From Burkholderia plantarii (GTDB lineage: Bacteria > Pseudomonadota > Gammaproteobacteria > Burkholderiales > Burkholderiaceae): a stretch of DNA of 64,000 bases. Below the pieces are notes generated by a model. The model did not search any database. It was not told the origin of the DNA and saw only the letters and a program-made list of their open reading frames with translations. The stretch spans positions 1,116,001 to 1,180,000 of the forward strand of contig NZ_CP007212.1 in assembly GCF_001411805.1 (NCBI RefSeq), read 5' to 3'. The stretch's first letter is position 1. The number at the start of each line of letters is the position of its first letter. A program made the translations under genes and the position numbers. This document shows, piece by piece, positions 38,407 through 49,687 of this stretch.

Positions 38407-39450
38407 ATGGCCGCCATCCCCGGCCGCACGGGCGGCGCCGCGCGCGCCACGCAGGTCGCGATCGTCGCGCTGCCGCCGGTGTCGATGTCGGGCGTCGGCC
38501 CGATCGTCGACGCGCTCGCGCTCGCCAACGAGATCGACGGCCGCGCGTTGTACCGCTGGCAGGTCTGCTCGTGGGATGGCCGGCCGGTGCCGCTCGCGGG
38601 CGGCGCGTCGTGGGCCGCCGACGCGGCGTTCAACGACGCCGTCGCCTGCGACTGGTTGATCGTCGTCAGCGAACGGTTCCAGCAATTCGCCGACTATCGG
38701 CTGTTCCTCGCGAGCCTCGCGCGGGTGGGCCAGCGCACGCCGCTCGTCACCGGCATCCATCACGGCGTCTGGTGGCTCGCGATGGCGGGGCAACTGGCGG
38801 GCTACCGCGTGGCCGTGAACTGGGAAACCTACCAGCAGTTCGCCGAGCAGTTCGAGCGCACCATCGTCACGCAGCAGATCTTCGAGATCGACCGCGATCG
38901 CGCGACCTGCGCGGGCGGCCAGGCCAGCCTCGATTTCATGCTGGCGATGATCGGCCGCGACCACGGCCCCGCGCTGCCCGAGCGGATCGCCGACGCGCTC
39001 GGCTGCGGCACGCCGCGCAGCGGCGAGGCGCGCCAGCGGATTCCGTTCGTGACGGCGCCGGGCGAGCGCCATCCGCGTCTGAACGATGCGCTGCAATTGA
39101 TGGAGGCGAACGTCGAGGACCCGCTCACCACCGACGAGATCGCCACGCTGGTGGGCATCTCGCGGCGTCAGCTCGAACGGCTGTTCCGCCAGTATCTCGG
39201 CGCGATGCCGTCGAAGTATTACCTGAACCTGCGGCTCCTGAAGGCGCGCACGCAGTTGCAGCGCACCAGCAAGTCGGTGGTGCAGGTCAGCCTCGCGAGC
39301 GGCTTCTCGTCGGCCGCGCATTTCTCGAACGCGTACCGCGAGCGCTTCGGCGTGACGCCGCGCGAGGACCGCCGCGCCTGGCTCGAAAAGCAGCACGGCG
39401 GCGCGAGCGAGCCGCGCGCGGGCGCGCTGGTGGAGCGCGACGAAGGCTGA
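38407..39450 (+). CDS. argR: AraC-family regulator, ArgR-like
   Basis: A 347-aa regulator with an N-terminal DJ-1/PfpI-like (GATase1_AraC_ArgR) domain (residues about 14-200) and a C-terminal AraC HTH pair (about 225-330: TTDEIATLVGISRRQLERLF; LASGFSSAAHFSNAYRERFG). In Pseudomonas aeruginosa ArgR of this type activates aot transport and aru catabolic genes in response to arginine. Its position between transporter and ast genes fits. It is not the E. coli-type ArgR. Start at ATG 38407; GTG at 38398 is possible. Confidence 0.88.
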   Translation: MAAIPGRTGGAARATQVAIVALPPVSMSGVGPIVDALALANEIDGRALYRWQVCSWDGRPVPLAGGASWAADAAFNDAVACDWLIVVSERFQQFADYRLFLASLARVGQRTPLVTGIHHGVWWLAMAGQLAGYRVAVNWETYQQFAEQFERTIVTQQIFEIDRDRATCAGGQASLDFMLAMIGRDHGPALPERIADALGCGTPRSGEARQRIPFVTAPGERHPRLNDALQLMEANVEDPLTTDEIATLVGISRRQLERLFRQYLGAMPSKYYLNLRLLKARTQLQRTSKSVVQVSLASGFSSAAHFSNAYRERFGVTPREDRRAWLEKQHGGASEPRAGALVERDEG

Positions 39451-39528
39451 CGCGGCACGCTTCGTGCATGTCCCCGGCATGCCAGGCGCGGCACGCCAGG
39501 CGAGGCGGCCGGCCTTGCCGACAGAACC

Positions 39529-39544
39529 CGTCGCAAATGCGCAA
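39529..39544 (+). promoter_or_regulatory. Candidate ArgR half-site upstream of astC
   Basis: CGTCGC-N8-AA stands 60 bp before astC. It matches the P. aeruginosa ArgR half-site pattern TGTCGC-N8-AA except for the first base. A second half-site at the expected 21-bp spacing is not convincing, so this is tentative. Confidence 0.35.
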
Positions 39545-39603
39545 GACGATTGCCGGCCGCTTGCCTACACTGAACCCTGTGATTTCTGAATGAAGGAGGC
39601 GCC

Positions 39604-40824
39604 ATGATTCGCCCGGACGTGACCCGACAGACTTTCGATGACGTGATGGTGCCGGTGTTCTCGCCGGCCCCGTTCGTGCCCGAGCGCGGCGAAGGCTCGC
39701 GCGTGTGGGACACCGACGGCAAGGACTACGTCGATTTCGCCGGCGGCATCGCGGTGACGGCGCTCGGCCATGGTCATCCCGAACTGCTCAAGGTACTCGA
39801 CGAGCAGGGCCGCAAGCTCTGGCACATCGGCAACGGCTACACCAACGAGCCGGTGCTGCGGCTCGCCAGGCGCCTCGAAGCGCTGACCTTCGCCGACCGC
39901 GCGTTCTTCGCGAACTCGGGCGCCGAGGCCAACGAGGCGGCGCTGAAGCTCGCGCGCCGCGTCGCGTTCGAGCGTTTCGGCGCCGACAAGTACGAGATCG
40001 TCTCGTTCGCGCAGTCGTTCCACGGCCGCACCTTCTTCACGGTCAGCGTGGGCGGCCAGCCGAAGTATTCGGACGGCTTCGGGCCGAAGCCGGACGGCAT
40101 CCATCATCTGCCGTACAACGACATCGCGGCCGCGAAGGCCGCGATCGGCCCGCGCACCTGCGCGGTGATCGTCGAGCCGATCCAGGGCGAGGGCGGCGTG
40201 CTGCCGGCCGATCCGGCGTTCCTGAAGGCGCTGCGCGAGGCCTGCGACACGCATGGCGCGCTCCTGATCTTCGACGAGGTGCAGACCGGCGTGGGCCGCA
40301 CCGGCCATTTCTACGCGTACATGGACACGGGCGTGACGCCCGACGTGCTGACCACCGCCAAGGCGCTCGGCAACGGCTTCCCGATCGGCGCGATGCTGAC
40401 CACGGAACAATACGCGGCGCACTTCAAGGTCGGCGTCCACGGCACCACCTACGGCGGCAATCCGCTCGGCACCGCGATCGCCGACAAGGTGGTCGAGCTG
40501 GTCAGCGATCCCGCGCTGCTGGCGGGCGTGACGGCCCGCGGCGAGCGGATCCGCGCCACGCTGGCGGCGCTCGACGGGCGCTTCGGCCTGTTTCGCGAGA
40601 TCCGCGGCAAGGGCCTCCTGATCGGCGCCGAGCTGACCGAGGCGCATGCCGGGCGCGCCAAGGACTTCATCAACGCGGCGGCCGAACACGGCGTGATCAT
40701 GCTGATCGCCGGCCCCGACGTGCTGCGCTTCGCGCCGTCGCTGGTGATCCCGCACGACGTGCTCGACGAGGGCCTCGCGCGTTTCTCGCGCGCGGTCGAA
40801 CAGGCGGTCGGCGCCACGCGCTGA
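39604..40824 (+). CDS. astC: Succinylornithine/acetylornithine aminotransferase (AST pathway)
   Basis: AstC/AruC transfers the amino group of N2-succinylornithine to 2-oxoglutarate, step 3 of the AST route. The 406-aa class III PLP enzyme has [27 protein letters not shown] and the PLP Lys253 in [12 protein letters not shown] strong RBS (GAAGGAGG) precedes ATG 39604. First of the catabolic genes after the regulator. Confidence 0.94.
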   Translation: MIRPDVTRQTFDDVMVPVFSPAPFVPERGEGSRVWDTDGKDYVDFAGGIAVTALGHGHPELLKVLDEQGRKLWHIGNGYTNEPVLRLARRLEALTFADRAFFANSGAEANEAALKLARRVAFERFGADKYEIVSFAQSFHGRTFFTVSVGGQPKYSDGFGPKPDGIHHLPYNDIAAAKAAIGPRTCAVIVEPIQGEGGVLPADPAFLKALREACDTHGALLIFDEVQTGVGRTGHFYAYMDTGVTPDVLTTAKALGNGFPIGAMLTTEQYAAHFKVGVHGTTYGGNPLGTAIADKVVELVSDPALLAGVTARGERIRATLAALDGRFGLFREIRGKGLLIGAELTEAHAGRAKDFINAAAEHGVIMLIAGPDVLRFAPSLVIPHDVLDEGLARFSRAVEQAVGATR

Positions 40825-40849
40825 CGCCACTGCGTTCCAGGTAACGACG

Positions 40850-41986
40850 ATGCTATTTGTACGCCCCGGCAGGCTTGCCGATCTCGACGCGCTGGCGCAG
40901 ATGGCCCGGACCGCGCGGCCCGTGCTGCATTCGCTGCCGCACGACCGCCGCGCGCTCGAGGCGCGCGTCGCGCTGTCGGAGGATTCGTTTCGCGCCGACG
41001 CCGATTTTCCCGGCGAGGAGTTCTACCTGTTCGTGCTCGAGGACAGCGAGACGGGCCGCCTGCTCGGCACCGCGAGCATCGTCGCCGCGGCCGGCTATTC
41101 GGAGCCGTTCTACGCGTTTCGCAACGACGCGCTGATCCATGCCTCGCGCGAGCTGCACGTGAACCGCAAGATCCACGCGCTGACCATGTCGCACGAGCTG
41201 ACCGGCAAGAGCCGGCTGGCCGGCTTCTATGTCGATCCGGCGCTGCGCGGCGACGCGGCCGCGCACCTGGTGTCGCGCGCGCGCATGATGTACATCGCCG
41301 CGAACCGCCGCCGCTTCACGCCCGAGGTGTTCTCGCTGCTGCTCGGCGTGACCGACGCGCAGGGCGCCTCGCCGTTCTGGGAGGCGGTGGGCCGCAAGTT
41401 CTTCCGGCGCGACTTCGCCGACATCGAGGTCGAGTCGGGCGGGCGCAGCCGCACCTTCATCGCCGAGGTGATGCCGGTCTACCCGGTGTACGTGCCGCTG
41501 CTGCCGGAGGCCGCGCAGCGCGTGCTCGGCGAGCCGAACGAGAACGGCCTGCTCGCCTACGACATCCATCTCGAGGAAGGCTTCGAGCCGGACCGCTACG
41601 TCGACATCTTCGACGCCGGCCCGGTGCTGACGGCGCAGATCGACCGCACCGCCTGCGTCACGCACGGCAGCTCGCGCACGGTGCGCGCGGCCGATGCCGC
41701 GCTTGACGCGAACGGCGCGAACGGTGCCGGCCACGCGCGCGGCGGCCATGCCGCGCGCGCCGGCGCCACGCATCTGGTGTCGGCCGGCGCCGGCGACGCG
41801 TTCCGCTGCGTGCTGGCCGACCTGCCCGACGCGGCCAGCGTGAGCCGCGGCGACGTCGCGCCGCTCGACGCCGCCGCGCGCGCGGCGCTCGGCGTGATCG
41901 ACGGCGACACGGTCTACAGCGTGCCGCTGCACCGGCGCGAGGACGCCGAGGCTTCCTCTCACGCCCTGTCTGGAGAATCGCGATGA
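40850..41986 (+). CDS. aruF: Arginine N-succinyltransferase, alpha subunit
   Basis: With AruG, this makes N2-succinylarginine from arginine and succinyl-CoA (step 1). The 378-aa protein has AstA-family texts SHELTGKSRLAGFYVDP and ASPFWEAVGRKFFRRDF. It is longer than the usual ~340 aa because of an Ala/Gly/His-rich insertion at residues about 280-307. Stop overlaps the aruG start by four bases. Confidence 0.93.
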   Translation: MLFVRPGRLADLDALAQMARTARPVLHSLPHDRRALEARVALSEDSFRADADFPGEEFYLFVLEDSETGRLLGTASIVAAAGYSEPFYAFRNDALIHASRELHVNRKIHALTMSHELTGKSRLAGFYVDPALRGDAAAHLVSRARMMYIAANRRRFTPEVFSLLLGVTDAQGASPFWEAVGRKFFRRDFADIEVESGGRSRTFIAEVMPVYPVYVPLLPEAAQRVLGEPNENGLLAYDIHLEEGFEPDRYVDIFDAGPVLTAQIDRTACVTHGSSRTVRAADAALDANGANGAGHARGGHAARAGATHLVSAGAGDAFRCVLADLPDAASVSRGDVAPLDAAARAALGVIDGDTVYSVPLHRREDAEASSHALSGESR

Positions 41987-43014
41987 TCGTCGTTCGAGTC
42001 GTGCGCACCGGCGACGTCGACGCACTCGTCGCGCTCGCGCAGGAAACCGGCCCCGGCCTGACCACCTTCAAGCCCGACCGCGACGCGCTGGCCGCGCGCG
42101 TCGAGCGCGCGCGCCGCACGCTCGACGGCAGCGCGGCGCCGGCCGAGGCCGGCTACTTCTTCGTGATGGAGGACACCGCCAGCGGCGACATCGCCGGCGT
42201 GTGCGGGATCGAGACCGAGGTCGGCCTGGCCCAGCCGTTCTACAACTACCGCGTCAGCACGGTGGTGCATGCGAGCCAGGATCTCGGCGTCTGGACCCGC
42301 ATGTCGCTGCTCAACATCTCGCACGACCTGACCGGCTACGCCGAGGTCTGCTCGCTGTTCCTGAGCCCGCGCTACCGCACGGCGGGCGTGGGCGGGCTGC
42401 TGTCGCGCTCGCGCTTCATGTTCATCGCGCAGTTCCGCGAGCGCTTTCCGGAGCGGATCTGCGCCGAGCTGCGCGGCCATTTCGACGAGCAGGGCACCTC
42501 GCCGTTCTGGCGCGCGGTCGGCTCGCACTTCTACCAGATCGACTTCAACGCGGCCGATTACCTGAGTTCGCACGGCCGCAAGTCGTTCCTGGCCGAGCTG
42601 ATGCCGCGCTTTCCCGTCTACGTCGACCTGCTGCCGCAGGACGCGCAGGACTGCGTCGGGCTCACGCATCGCGACACGCTGCCCGCGCGCCGCATGCTCG
42701 AGGCCGAGGGGCTGCGCTACCAGAACCACGTCGACATCTTCGATGCCGGACCGGTGCTCGAATGCCACGTCGGCGACCTGCGCACGGTGCGCGACAGCGT
42801 GCTGGTGCCGGTCGAGATCGGCACGCCCGAGGCGGTCGAGGGCGGCCCGCGCGCGCTGGTGTCGAACACCTCGCTGGCCGATTTCCGCGTCGGCGCGGCG
42901 CCGGGCGAGGTCGCCGACGGCCGCTTCGTGCTGTCGGCCGCCGACGCCGCCGCGCTCGGCCTGCGCGCGGGCGAGCCGGCGCGCGTCTACGCGCTCAAGT
43001 CACAACCGAGATAA
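41983..43014 (+). CDS. aruG: Arginine N-succinyltransferase, beta subunit
   Basis: Beta subunit (343 aa) homologous to AruF: SHDLTGYAEVCSLFLSPRYR and TSPFWRAVGSHFYQIDF match the AstA family. It lacks the insertion seen in AruF. ATG overlaps the aruF stop (ATGA) and astD follows after 3 bp, so the genes are coupled. Confidence 0.94.
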   Translation: MIVVRVVRTGDVDALVALAQETGPGLTTFKPDRDALAARVERARRTLDGSAAPAEAGYFFVMEDTASGDIAGVCGIETEVGLAQPFYNYRVSTVVHASQDLGVWTRMSLLNISHDLTGYAEVCSLFLSPRYRTAGVGGLLSRSRFMFIAQFRERFPERICAELRGHFDEQGTSPFWRAVGSHFYQIDFNAADYLSSHGRKSFLAELMPRFPVYVDLLPQDAQDCVGLTHRDTLPARRMLEAEGLRYQNHVDIFDAGPVLECHVGDLRTVRDSVLVPVEIGTPEAVEGGPRALVSNTSLADFRVGAAPGEVADGRFVLSAADAAALGLRAGEPARVYALKSQPR

Positions 43015-44481
<1,467 letters not shown>

Positions 44482-44494
44482 GCGGAACGCGACC

Positions 44495-45847
44495 ATGAAC
44501 GCAACCGGACACGCCATCGAGGCGAATTTCGACGGGCTGGTCGGCCCGACCCACAACTACGCGGGGCTGTCGTTCGGCAACGTCGCGTCGCTGAACAACG
44601 AGAAGTCGGCCGCGAACCCGAAGGCGGCCGCCAGGCAGGGGCTGCGCAAGATGAAGCATCTGGCCGATCTCGGCTTCGCGCAGGGCGTGCTGCCGCCGCA
44701 GGAGCGGCCGTCGCTGCGCCTTTTGCGCGAGCTCGGCTTCTCCGGCAAGGACGCCGACGTGATCGCCAAGGCCGCGCGGCAGGCCCCCGAGCTGCTGGCC
44801 GCCGCGAGCTCGGCCTCGGCGATGTGGACCGCCAACGCGGCCACCGTGAGCCCGTCGGCCGATACCGGCGACGGCCGGGTCCACTTCACGCCGGCCAACC
44901 TGTGCAGCAAGCTGCACCGCGCGATCGAGCACGAGGCGACGCGCCGCACGCTGTCGGCGATTTTCGCCGACGAGGCGCGCTTCGTGGTCCACGACGCGCT
45001 GCCCGGCACGCCGGCGCTCGGCGACGAGGGCGCGGCCAACCACACGCGCTTTTGCGGCGAGTACGGCGCCGCCGGCGTGGAGTTCTTCGTCTACGGCCGC
45101 AGCGAATACCGGCGCGGGCCGGAACCGAAGCGCTTCCCGGCGCGCCAGACCTTCGAGGCGAGCCGCGCCGTCGCGCAGCGCCACGGGCTGGCCGAGGCGG
45201 CGACCGTCTACGCGCTGCAGAACCCCGAGGTGATCGACGCGGGCGTGTTCCACAACGACGTGATCGCGGTCGGCAATCGCGACACGCTGTTCTGCCACGA
45301 GCTCGCGTTCGCGGAGCGGCAGGCCGTCTACGACGCGCTGCGCGACGCGCTCGACGCACGCGGCGCGCAACTGAAGGTGCTGGAGGTGCCGGACGCCGCG
45401 GTCAGCGTGGCCGACGCGGTCGGCTCCTACCTGTTCAACAGCCAGCTGCTGACGCGCGCCGACGGCAGGCAGGTGCTGGTGGTGCCGCAGGAGTGTCGCG
45501 AGAACGAACGCGTCGCGCGCTATCTCGACGCGCTCGCGGCCGGCCACGGGCCGATCGACGACGTGCTGGTGTTCGACCTGCGCGAGAGCATGAAGAACGG
45601 CGGCGGCCCGGCCTGCCTGCGGCTGCGCGTGGTGTTGAGCGACGCCGAGCGCGCCGCGGTGCAGCCCAAGGTCTGGATCGACGACGCGCTGTTCGGCTCG
45701 CTCGATGCCTGGATCGAACGGCACTATCGCGACCGGCTCGCGCCGTCGGATCTGGCCGATCCGGCGCTGCTCGATGAATCGCGCACCGCGCTCGACGAAC
45801 TGACGCAGATCCTGCGGCTGGGCTCGCTCTATGACTTCCAGCGCTGA
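44495..45847 (+). CDS. astB: N-succinylarginine dihydrolase
   Basis: AstB cleaves succinylarginine to succinylornithine, CO2 and two ammonia, step 2. The 450-aa guanidino-group-modifying enzyme begins [20 protein letters not shown] and contains the Cys segment [12 protein letters not shown] near the C-terminus, which supplies the nucleophile in the family. Its end overlaps astE by 17 bp. Confidence 0.96.
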   Translation: MNATGHAIEANFDGLVGPTHNYAGLSFGNVASLNNEKSAANPKAAARQGLRKMKHLADLGFAQGVLPPQERPSLRLLRELGFSGKDADVIAKAARQAPELLAAASSASAMWTANAATVSPSADTGDGRVHFTPANLCSKLHRAIEHEATRRTLSAIFADEARFVVHDALPGTPALGDEGAANHTRFCGEYGAAGVEFFVYGRSEYRRGPEPKRFPARQTFEASRAVAQRHGLAEAATVYALQNPEVIDAGVFHNDVIAVGNRDTLFCHELAFAERQAVYDALRDALDARGAQLKVLEVPDAAVSVADAVGSYLFNSQLLTRADGRQVLVVPQECRENERVARYLDALAAGHGPIDDVLVFDLRESMKNGGGPACLRLRVVLSDAERAAVQPKVWIDDALFGSLDAWIERHYRDRLAPSDLADPALLDESRTALDELTQILRLGSLYDFQR

Positions 45848-46904
45848 TCGCGGCGGCGTGCCCGCCTGGCTCGATGATTGCCTCGCGAGCTTGCTCGCGG
45901 GCGACACGCCGGATCCGGCCGAAGGCGTCTGCGCGGGCGGCGCGGTGCATTACGCGTGGCGCGGCGAGGGGCTGCTCGAACTCACGCCGGCGCGGCTGCT
46001 CGACGTGAACGAAGCGGCCCCGCACGCGCTGCTGGTCTCGGCCGGCGTACACGGCGACGAGACGGCGCCGATCGAGCTGCTGTCGGCGATCGTGCGCGAT
46101 CTCGCGCATGGCGCGCTGGCGCTCGCCTGCCGGCTGTTGATCGTGTTCGGCCATCCGGCCGCGATGCGCGCCGGCACGCGTTATCTCGACGACGACCTGA
46201 ACCGCCTGTTCAACGGCCGTCATGCCGCGCTCGCCGGCAGCCACGACGCACCGCGCGCGGCCCGGCTCGAGGCGGCCGCCGTCGAGTTCTTCGCGGCGGC
46301 GCCCGGGCGGCGCGGCGCGCGCTGGCACCTCGACCTGCATACCGCGATCCGCGCCTCGGCGTTCGAGCAGTTCGCGCTGCTGCCGCACACGGGCGAGGCG
46401 CCGTCGCGCGCGCTGCTCGACTGGTTCGGCGCGGCGCGGATTCCGGCCGTGCTGCTGCACACCGAGCGCGGCAACACCTATTCGCAGTTCACGGCGAGCG
46501 CCTGCGGGGCGCTCGCCAGCACGCTCGAACTGGGCAAGGTGCGGCCGTTCGGGCAGAACGACCTGACGCGTTTCGCCGGCGCCGACGCCGCGCTGCGGCG
46601 GCTGATCGCCGGTGCCGCGTCCGCTGGGGATACGGCCGCCGGCGTCGCGCTGCCGCGCGTGTTCACCGTGATCGGCCAGATCACGAAGCAGAGCGAGGCG
46701 TTCGAGCTGTTCGTCGCGCGCGACGTGCCGAACTTCACGCCGTTCGCACGCGGCACGCTGCTCGCGCGCGACGGCGACTACCGCTACCTGGTGTCGCACG
46801 ACGAGGAGCGCATCGTGTTTCCGAACCCGTCGGTCAAGCCGGGCCTGCGCGCCGGGCTGCTGGTGGTCGAGACGACCGCGGCCACGCCGGCCGCGCTTGA
46901 CTGA
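45831..46904 (+). CDS. astE: Succinylglutamate desuccinylase
   Basis: AstE hydrolyses succinylglutamate to glutamate and succinate, the last AST step. A 357-aa zinc aminoacylase of the AstE/AspA family with [14 protein letters not shown] (zinc His and Glu) and the third-ligand region [13 protein letters not shown] at 45831 lies within astB. Confidence 0.94.
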   Translation: MTSSADRGGVPAWLDDCLASLLAGDTPDPAEGVCAGGAVHYAWRGEGLLELTPARLLDVNEAAPHALLVSAGVHGDETAPIELLSAIVRDLAHGALALACRLLIVFGHPAAMRAGTRYLDDDLNRLFNGRHAALAGSHDAPRAARLEAAAVEFFAAAPGRRGARWHLDLHTAIRASAFEQFALLPHTGEAPSRALLDWFGAARIPAVLLHTERGNTYSQFTASACGALASTLELGKVRPFGQNDLTRFAGADAALRRLIAGAASAGDTAAGVALPRVFTVIGQITKQSEAFELFVARDVPNFTPFARGTLLARDGDYRYLVSHDEERIVFPNPSVKPGLRAGLLVVETTAATPAALD

Positions 46905-47197
46905 CTCGCGCCCCGAGCCGCCGGCAGCTGGCCGGGAAGCAATCCCGGAGCCAGCCGAACCAGCCGGCCCGCGCGCAGCTGAATCGATAACGCACCAATA
47001 TCGCGCCGATGTCGCGCGCGGCGCCTGGCGCGGGATCTGGCGCGCATGGCGGTACAATCGCGCGCTCGCGGCGGCATCCGCCGCCGGGTGGCCGGCATCC
47101 GCCGCCCACGCGTTGGTCCGGACGGCGCGCCCACGAGGCGCGGCCGGTCCGGTTGTCGTAGCACCCTGACTGAAGCAATAGCGAGGAGAGCATCCCA
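46905..47197. other. Gap between astE and the binding-protein gene
   Basis: 293 bp. A TACAAT box at 47053-47058 is a candidate -10 for the binding-protein gene. TGTCGC occurs at 47010 but without the following AA of an ArgR half-site. GGCGG/CCGCC repeats near 47070-47105 may form small hairpins. Confidence 0.4.
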
Positions 47198-47995
47198 ATG
47201 AAGTTGAACTGGCGAAAGATGGCCACATGCGCGGTGGCGACGGCCGCCGCGGTGTCCACCCTGTCGGGCGCGCACGCGGCCGACCTCAAGCAGATCCGTT
47301 TCGGCGTCGAGGCGTCGTACGCGCCGTTCGAATACAAGACGCCGGACGGCAAGCTCGCCGGGTTCGACGTCGATGTCGGCAATGCCGTCTGCGCGAAGCT
47401 GAAGGTGCCGTGCGTGTGGGTCGAGAACGACTTCGATGGCCTGATCCCGGCGCTGCAGGCGCGCAAGTTCGACGCGATCAACTCCGACATGACGATCACG
47501 CCGCAGCGCGCGCACGCGATCGCGTTCACCGATCCGATCTACTCGATCCCGAACCAGCTGATCGCGAAGAAGGGCAGCGGCCTGCTGCCGACCCCGGCCT
47601 CGCTGAAGGGCAAGCGCGTGGGCGTGCTGCAGGGCACGATCCAGGAGTCCTACGCGAAGGCGCGCTGGGCGCCGGCCGGCGTCGAGGTGGTGCCGTACCA
47701 GACTCAGGATCTGGCCTACGCCGACCTGCAGTCCGGCCGGCTCGACGCGACGTTCCAGGATTCGGAGGCGGCCGCCAAGGGCTTCCTGTCGAAGCCGCAG
47801 GCCGCCGGTTTCGCGTTCGCCGGCCCGCAGGTGGTGGACGCCGAGATCCTCGGCTCGGGCGTCGGCTACGGCCTGCGCAAGAACGACACGGCGCTGCGCG
47901 CCGCGCTCAACCAGGCGCTGAAGGAATTGAAGGCGGACGGCACGATCGACACGCTCGCGAAGAAGTATTTCAGCGTCCCGGTGGTGCTGAAGTAA
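47198..47995 (+). CDS. Periplasmic lysine/arginine/ornithine-binding protein
   Basis: A 265-aa solute-binding protein (HisJ/ArgT/AotJ type) with signal peptide cleaved after AHA (about residue 27). The mature start (LKQIRFGVEASYAPFEYKTP) and TPQRAHAIAFTDP are family-typical. It should feed arginine or ornithine to HisQMP, 10 kb upstream. Followed by a strong terminator. An RBS (GCGAGGAGAG) precedes ATG 47198. Confidence 0.93.
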   Translation: MKLNWRKMATCAVATAAAVSTLSGAHAADLKQIRFGVEASYAPFEYKTPDGKLAGFDVDVGNAVCAKLKVPCVWVENDFDGLIPALQARKFDAINSDMTITPQRAHAIAFTDPIYSIPNQLIAKKGSGLLPTPASLKGKRVGVLQGTIQESYAKARWAPAGVEVVPYQTQDLAYADLQSGRLDATFQDSEAAAKGFLSKPQAAGFAFAGPQVVDAEILGSGVGYGLRKNDTALRAALNQALKELKADGTIDTLAKKYFSVPVVLK

Positions 47996-48058
47996 GCGGA
48001 TGCGGGCGGCGGGCGCGCGCCTGACGCGTGGCCGCCGCCACTGCCGCCGCCGAAACAC

Positions 48059-48101
48059 GAAGGCCGGCGCTCCCGATCGAGGGCGCGCCGGCCTTTTTTA
48101 T
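48059..48101 (+). terminator. Intrinsic terminator of the binding-protein gene
   Basis: AAGGCCGGCGC...GCGCCGGCCTTTTTT forms an 11-bp stem with a 17-nt loop and a T6 tail, 64 bp after the stop. Confidence 0.9.
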
Positions 48102-48154
48102 GGCTGCCGGCCGGCGCTGGGGCCGGTCGTTTCGACATGGGAGCGCGTCGGCGC

Positions 48155-49663
48155 TCAGGCCGCGCCGGCGTCGGACTTCGCGAAGAAGCGGCCCAGCTCG
48201 GCGCCGATGTGGTTCAGCGTGGCCATGTCGCGATGCGAGATGCGCCGGGTCGGCTGTGCGCCGGACCAGTCGCCGTAGAGCAGCGCGACGCAGCGCTCGT
48301 CGGTGCGCACCGGCAGCAGCACGAAGCCGTGGACGTTGTGGAACGCGTCGCGGTACCAGCCCGGCAGGCGTCGCAGCATCTTCGGCTCGTGCGCGTCCTC
48401 GATGAAGATGCCGACCGAGTTCGAGATCGCCAGATGGAACACGTCGGGCTCGAAGGTCTCGTGAAAGCGCATCCGGTCGAGCGCGGCCTCGACGCCGTAG
48501 CCGAAGCCGAGCTTCGCGGCGAACGTGCCGTCCTCGCCGCGCACGAACATGACCGTGCGGCTCAGCGCGAGGCTGGCCAGCACGCTTTCGGAGGCGAGCG
48601 CGAGCACCGGCTCCTGATGGTTCTCGGACGGCAGGGCGCGCAGGTCGGCCAGACCCGTGTCGAGCGTCGCCTGCGGTTCGGCCGCGGCGCGTTCGAGCGC
48701 GGCCGCGTTGGCGCGCAGGGCGACGATCTCGCGCAGCACGGTGTCGCTGGTCTCGTCGTGCGCGAGTTCGCGCGCGATCTCCAGCAGCGCGTCCGCGTCG
48801 ATGTCGAGCGTCGGCGCGAAGCGCTGCGCGAGCGCGGCCAGGCGTGCGTCGCGCTGCGCCGTGGTGAGGCCGGGCACGGTCATCACGGCCGCCACCTCGG
48901 TCGAGCAGTCGCTGACGGCGCGCAGCCACTGGCGCCGCTCGTGGTCGGCGCGGTCGATGTGCGCGTCGAGCTCGCCATGGCCCTCGGGCTCCTCGTGCGG
49001 ATCGAACGGCGCGATGCTGGCGCGGATCGTGTCCGGCAGCCGCCAGCGCGTGGCGGCTTCGCGGCCGATCTCGTCGAAGCCCACGCCGAGCACGTCGACG
49101 CAGGCCGCGGCCTCGTCGGCGCCGAGCTCGGCCGCGCGCTGGCGGATCGCGTCCCATTCGCCGTCGAGGTAGAACACCACCAGCAGCTTGCCGACCTGGC
49201 GCATCAACGTGCAGACGGTGGCTTCCTCGCCGGCGCGCAGGTCGGAATCCTCGGTCAGGCGACGCGCCACGCAGCCCGAGAGCAGCGCGCGGTTCAGTTC
49301 GAGCTTCGCGTCGATGCGCTGCGCGGCGCTCTGGTGGAAATGGTCGACGAGCTTGAGGCCGACCACCAGGTGGCCGACCGCGTCCATGCCCAGCACCATC
49401 AGGGCGCGGGTCACGGTGGTGATGTTGCCGCCGAACGCGATGTACATCGCCGAGTTCGCGAGCCGGATCACCTTCTGGGTCAGCGCGAAGTCGGACAGCA
49501 CGACGCCGACCAGCGCCGTGAAATCGAGATTATCGCCGTCGATCGCGGCCATCGTCGCGCGCAGCGAATCCGACAGCATCGGAAAATCGCCACGCTCGTT
49601 CATGCGTGCCCAAAGCTTGTCGAGCAGCGCTGCTTTCGGCAGGTGTTCGGTGAATGTCGTCAT
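48155..49663 (-). CDS. HDOD-domain signalling protein
   Basis: A 502-aa protein with an N-terminal HDOD domain (residues about 20-220: LSDFALTQKVIRLANSAMYI, MLGMDAVGH region) lacking catalytic HD metal residues, as is normal for HDOD. The C-terminal third (about 350-500) looks GAF-like. HDOD proteins act in motility, biofilm or stress signalling. It starts 25 bp after the stop of the EAL protein gene, implying a common operon. Confidence 0.85.
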   Translation of the reverse strand: MTTFTEHLPKAALLDKLWARMNERGDFPMLSDSLRATMAAIDGDNLDFTALVGVVLSDFALTQKVIRLANSAMYIAFGGNITTVTRALMVLGMDAVGHLVVGLKLVDHFHQSAAQRIDAKLELNRALLSGCVARRLTEDSDLRAGEEATVCTLMRQVGKLLVVFYLDGEWDAIRQRAAELGADEAAACVDVLGVGFDEIGREAATRWRLPDTIRASIAPFDPHEEPEGHGELDAHIDRADHERRQWLRAVSDCSTEVAAVMTVPGLTTAQRDARLAALAQRFAPTLDIDADALLEIARELAHDETSDTVLREIVALRANAAALERAAAEPQATLDTGLADLRALPSENHQEPVLALASESVLASLALSRTVMFVRGEDGTFAAKLGFGYGVEAALDRMRFHETFEPDVFHLAISNSVGIFIEDAHEPKMLRRLPGWYRDAFHNVHGFVLLPVRTDERCVALLYGDWSGAQPTRRISHRDMATLNHIGAELGRFFAKSDAGAA

Positions 49664-49687
49664 ACGGTTATGGCTCGGTCGCGGCCG

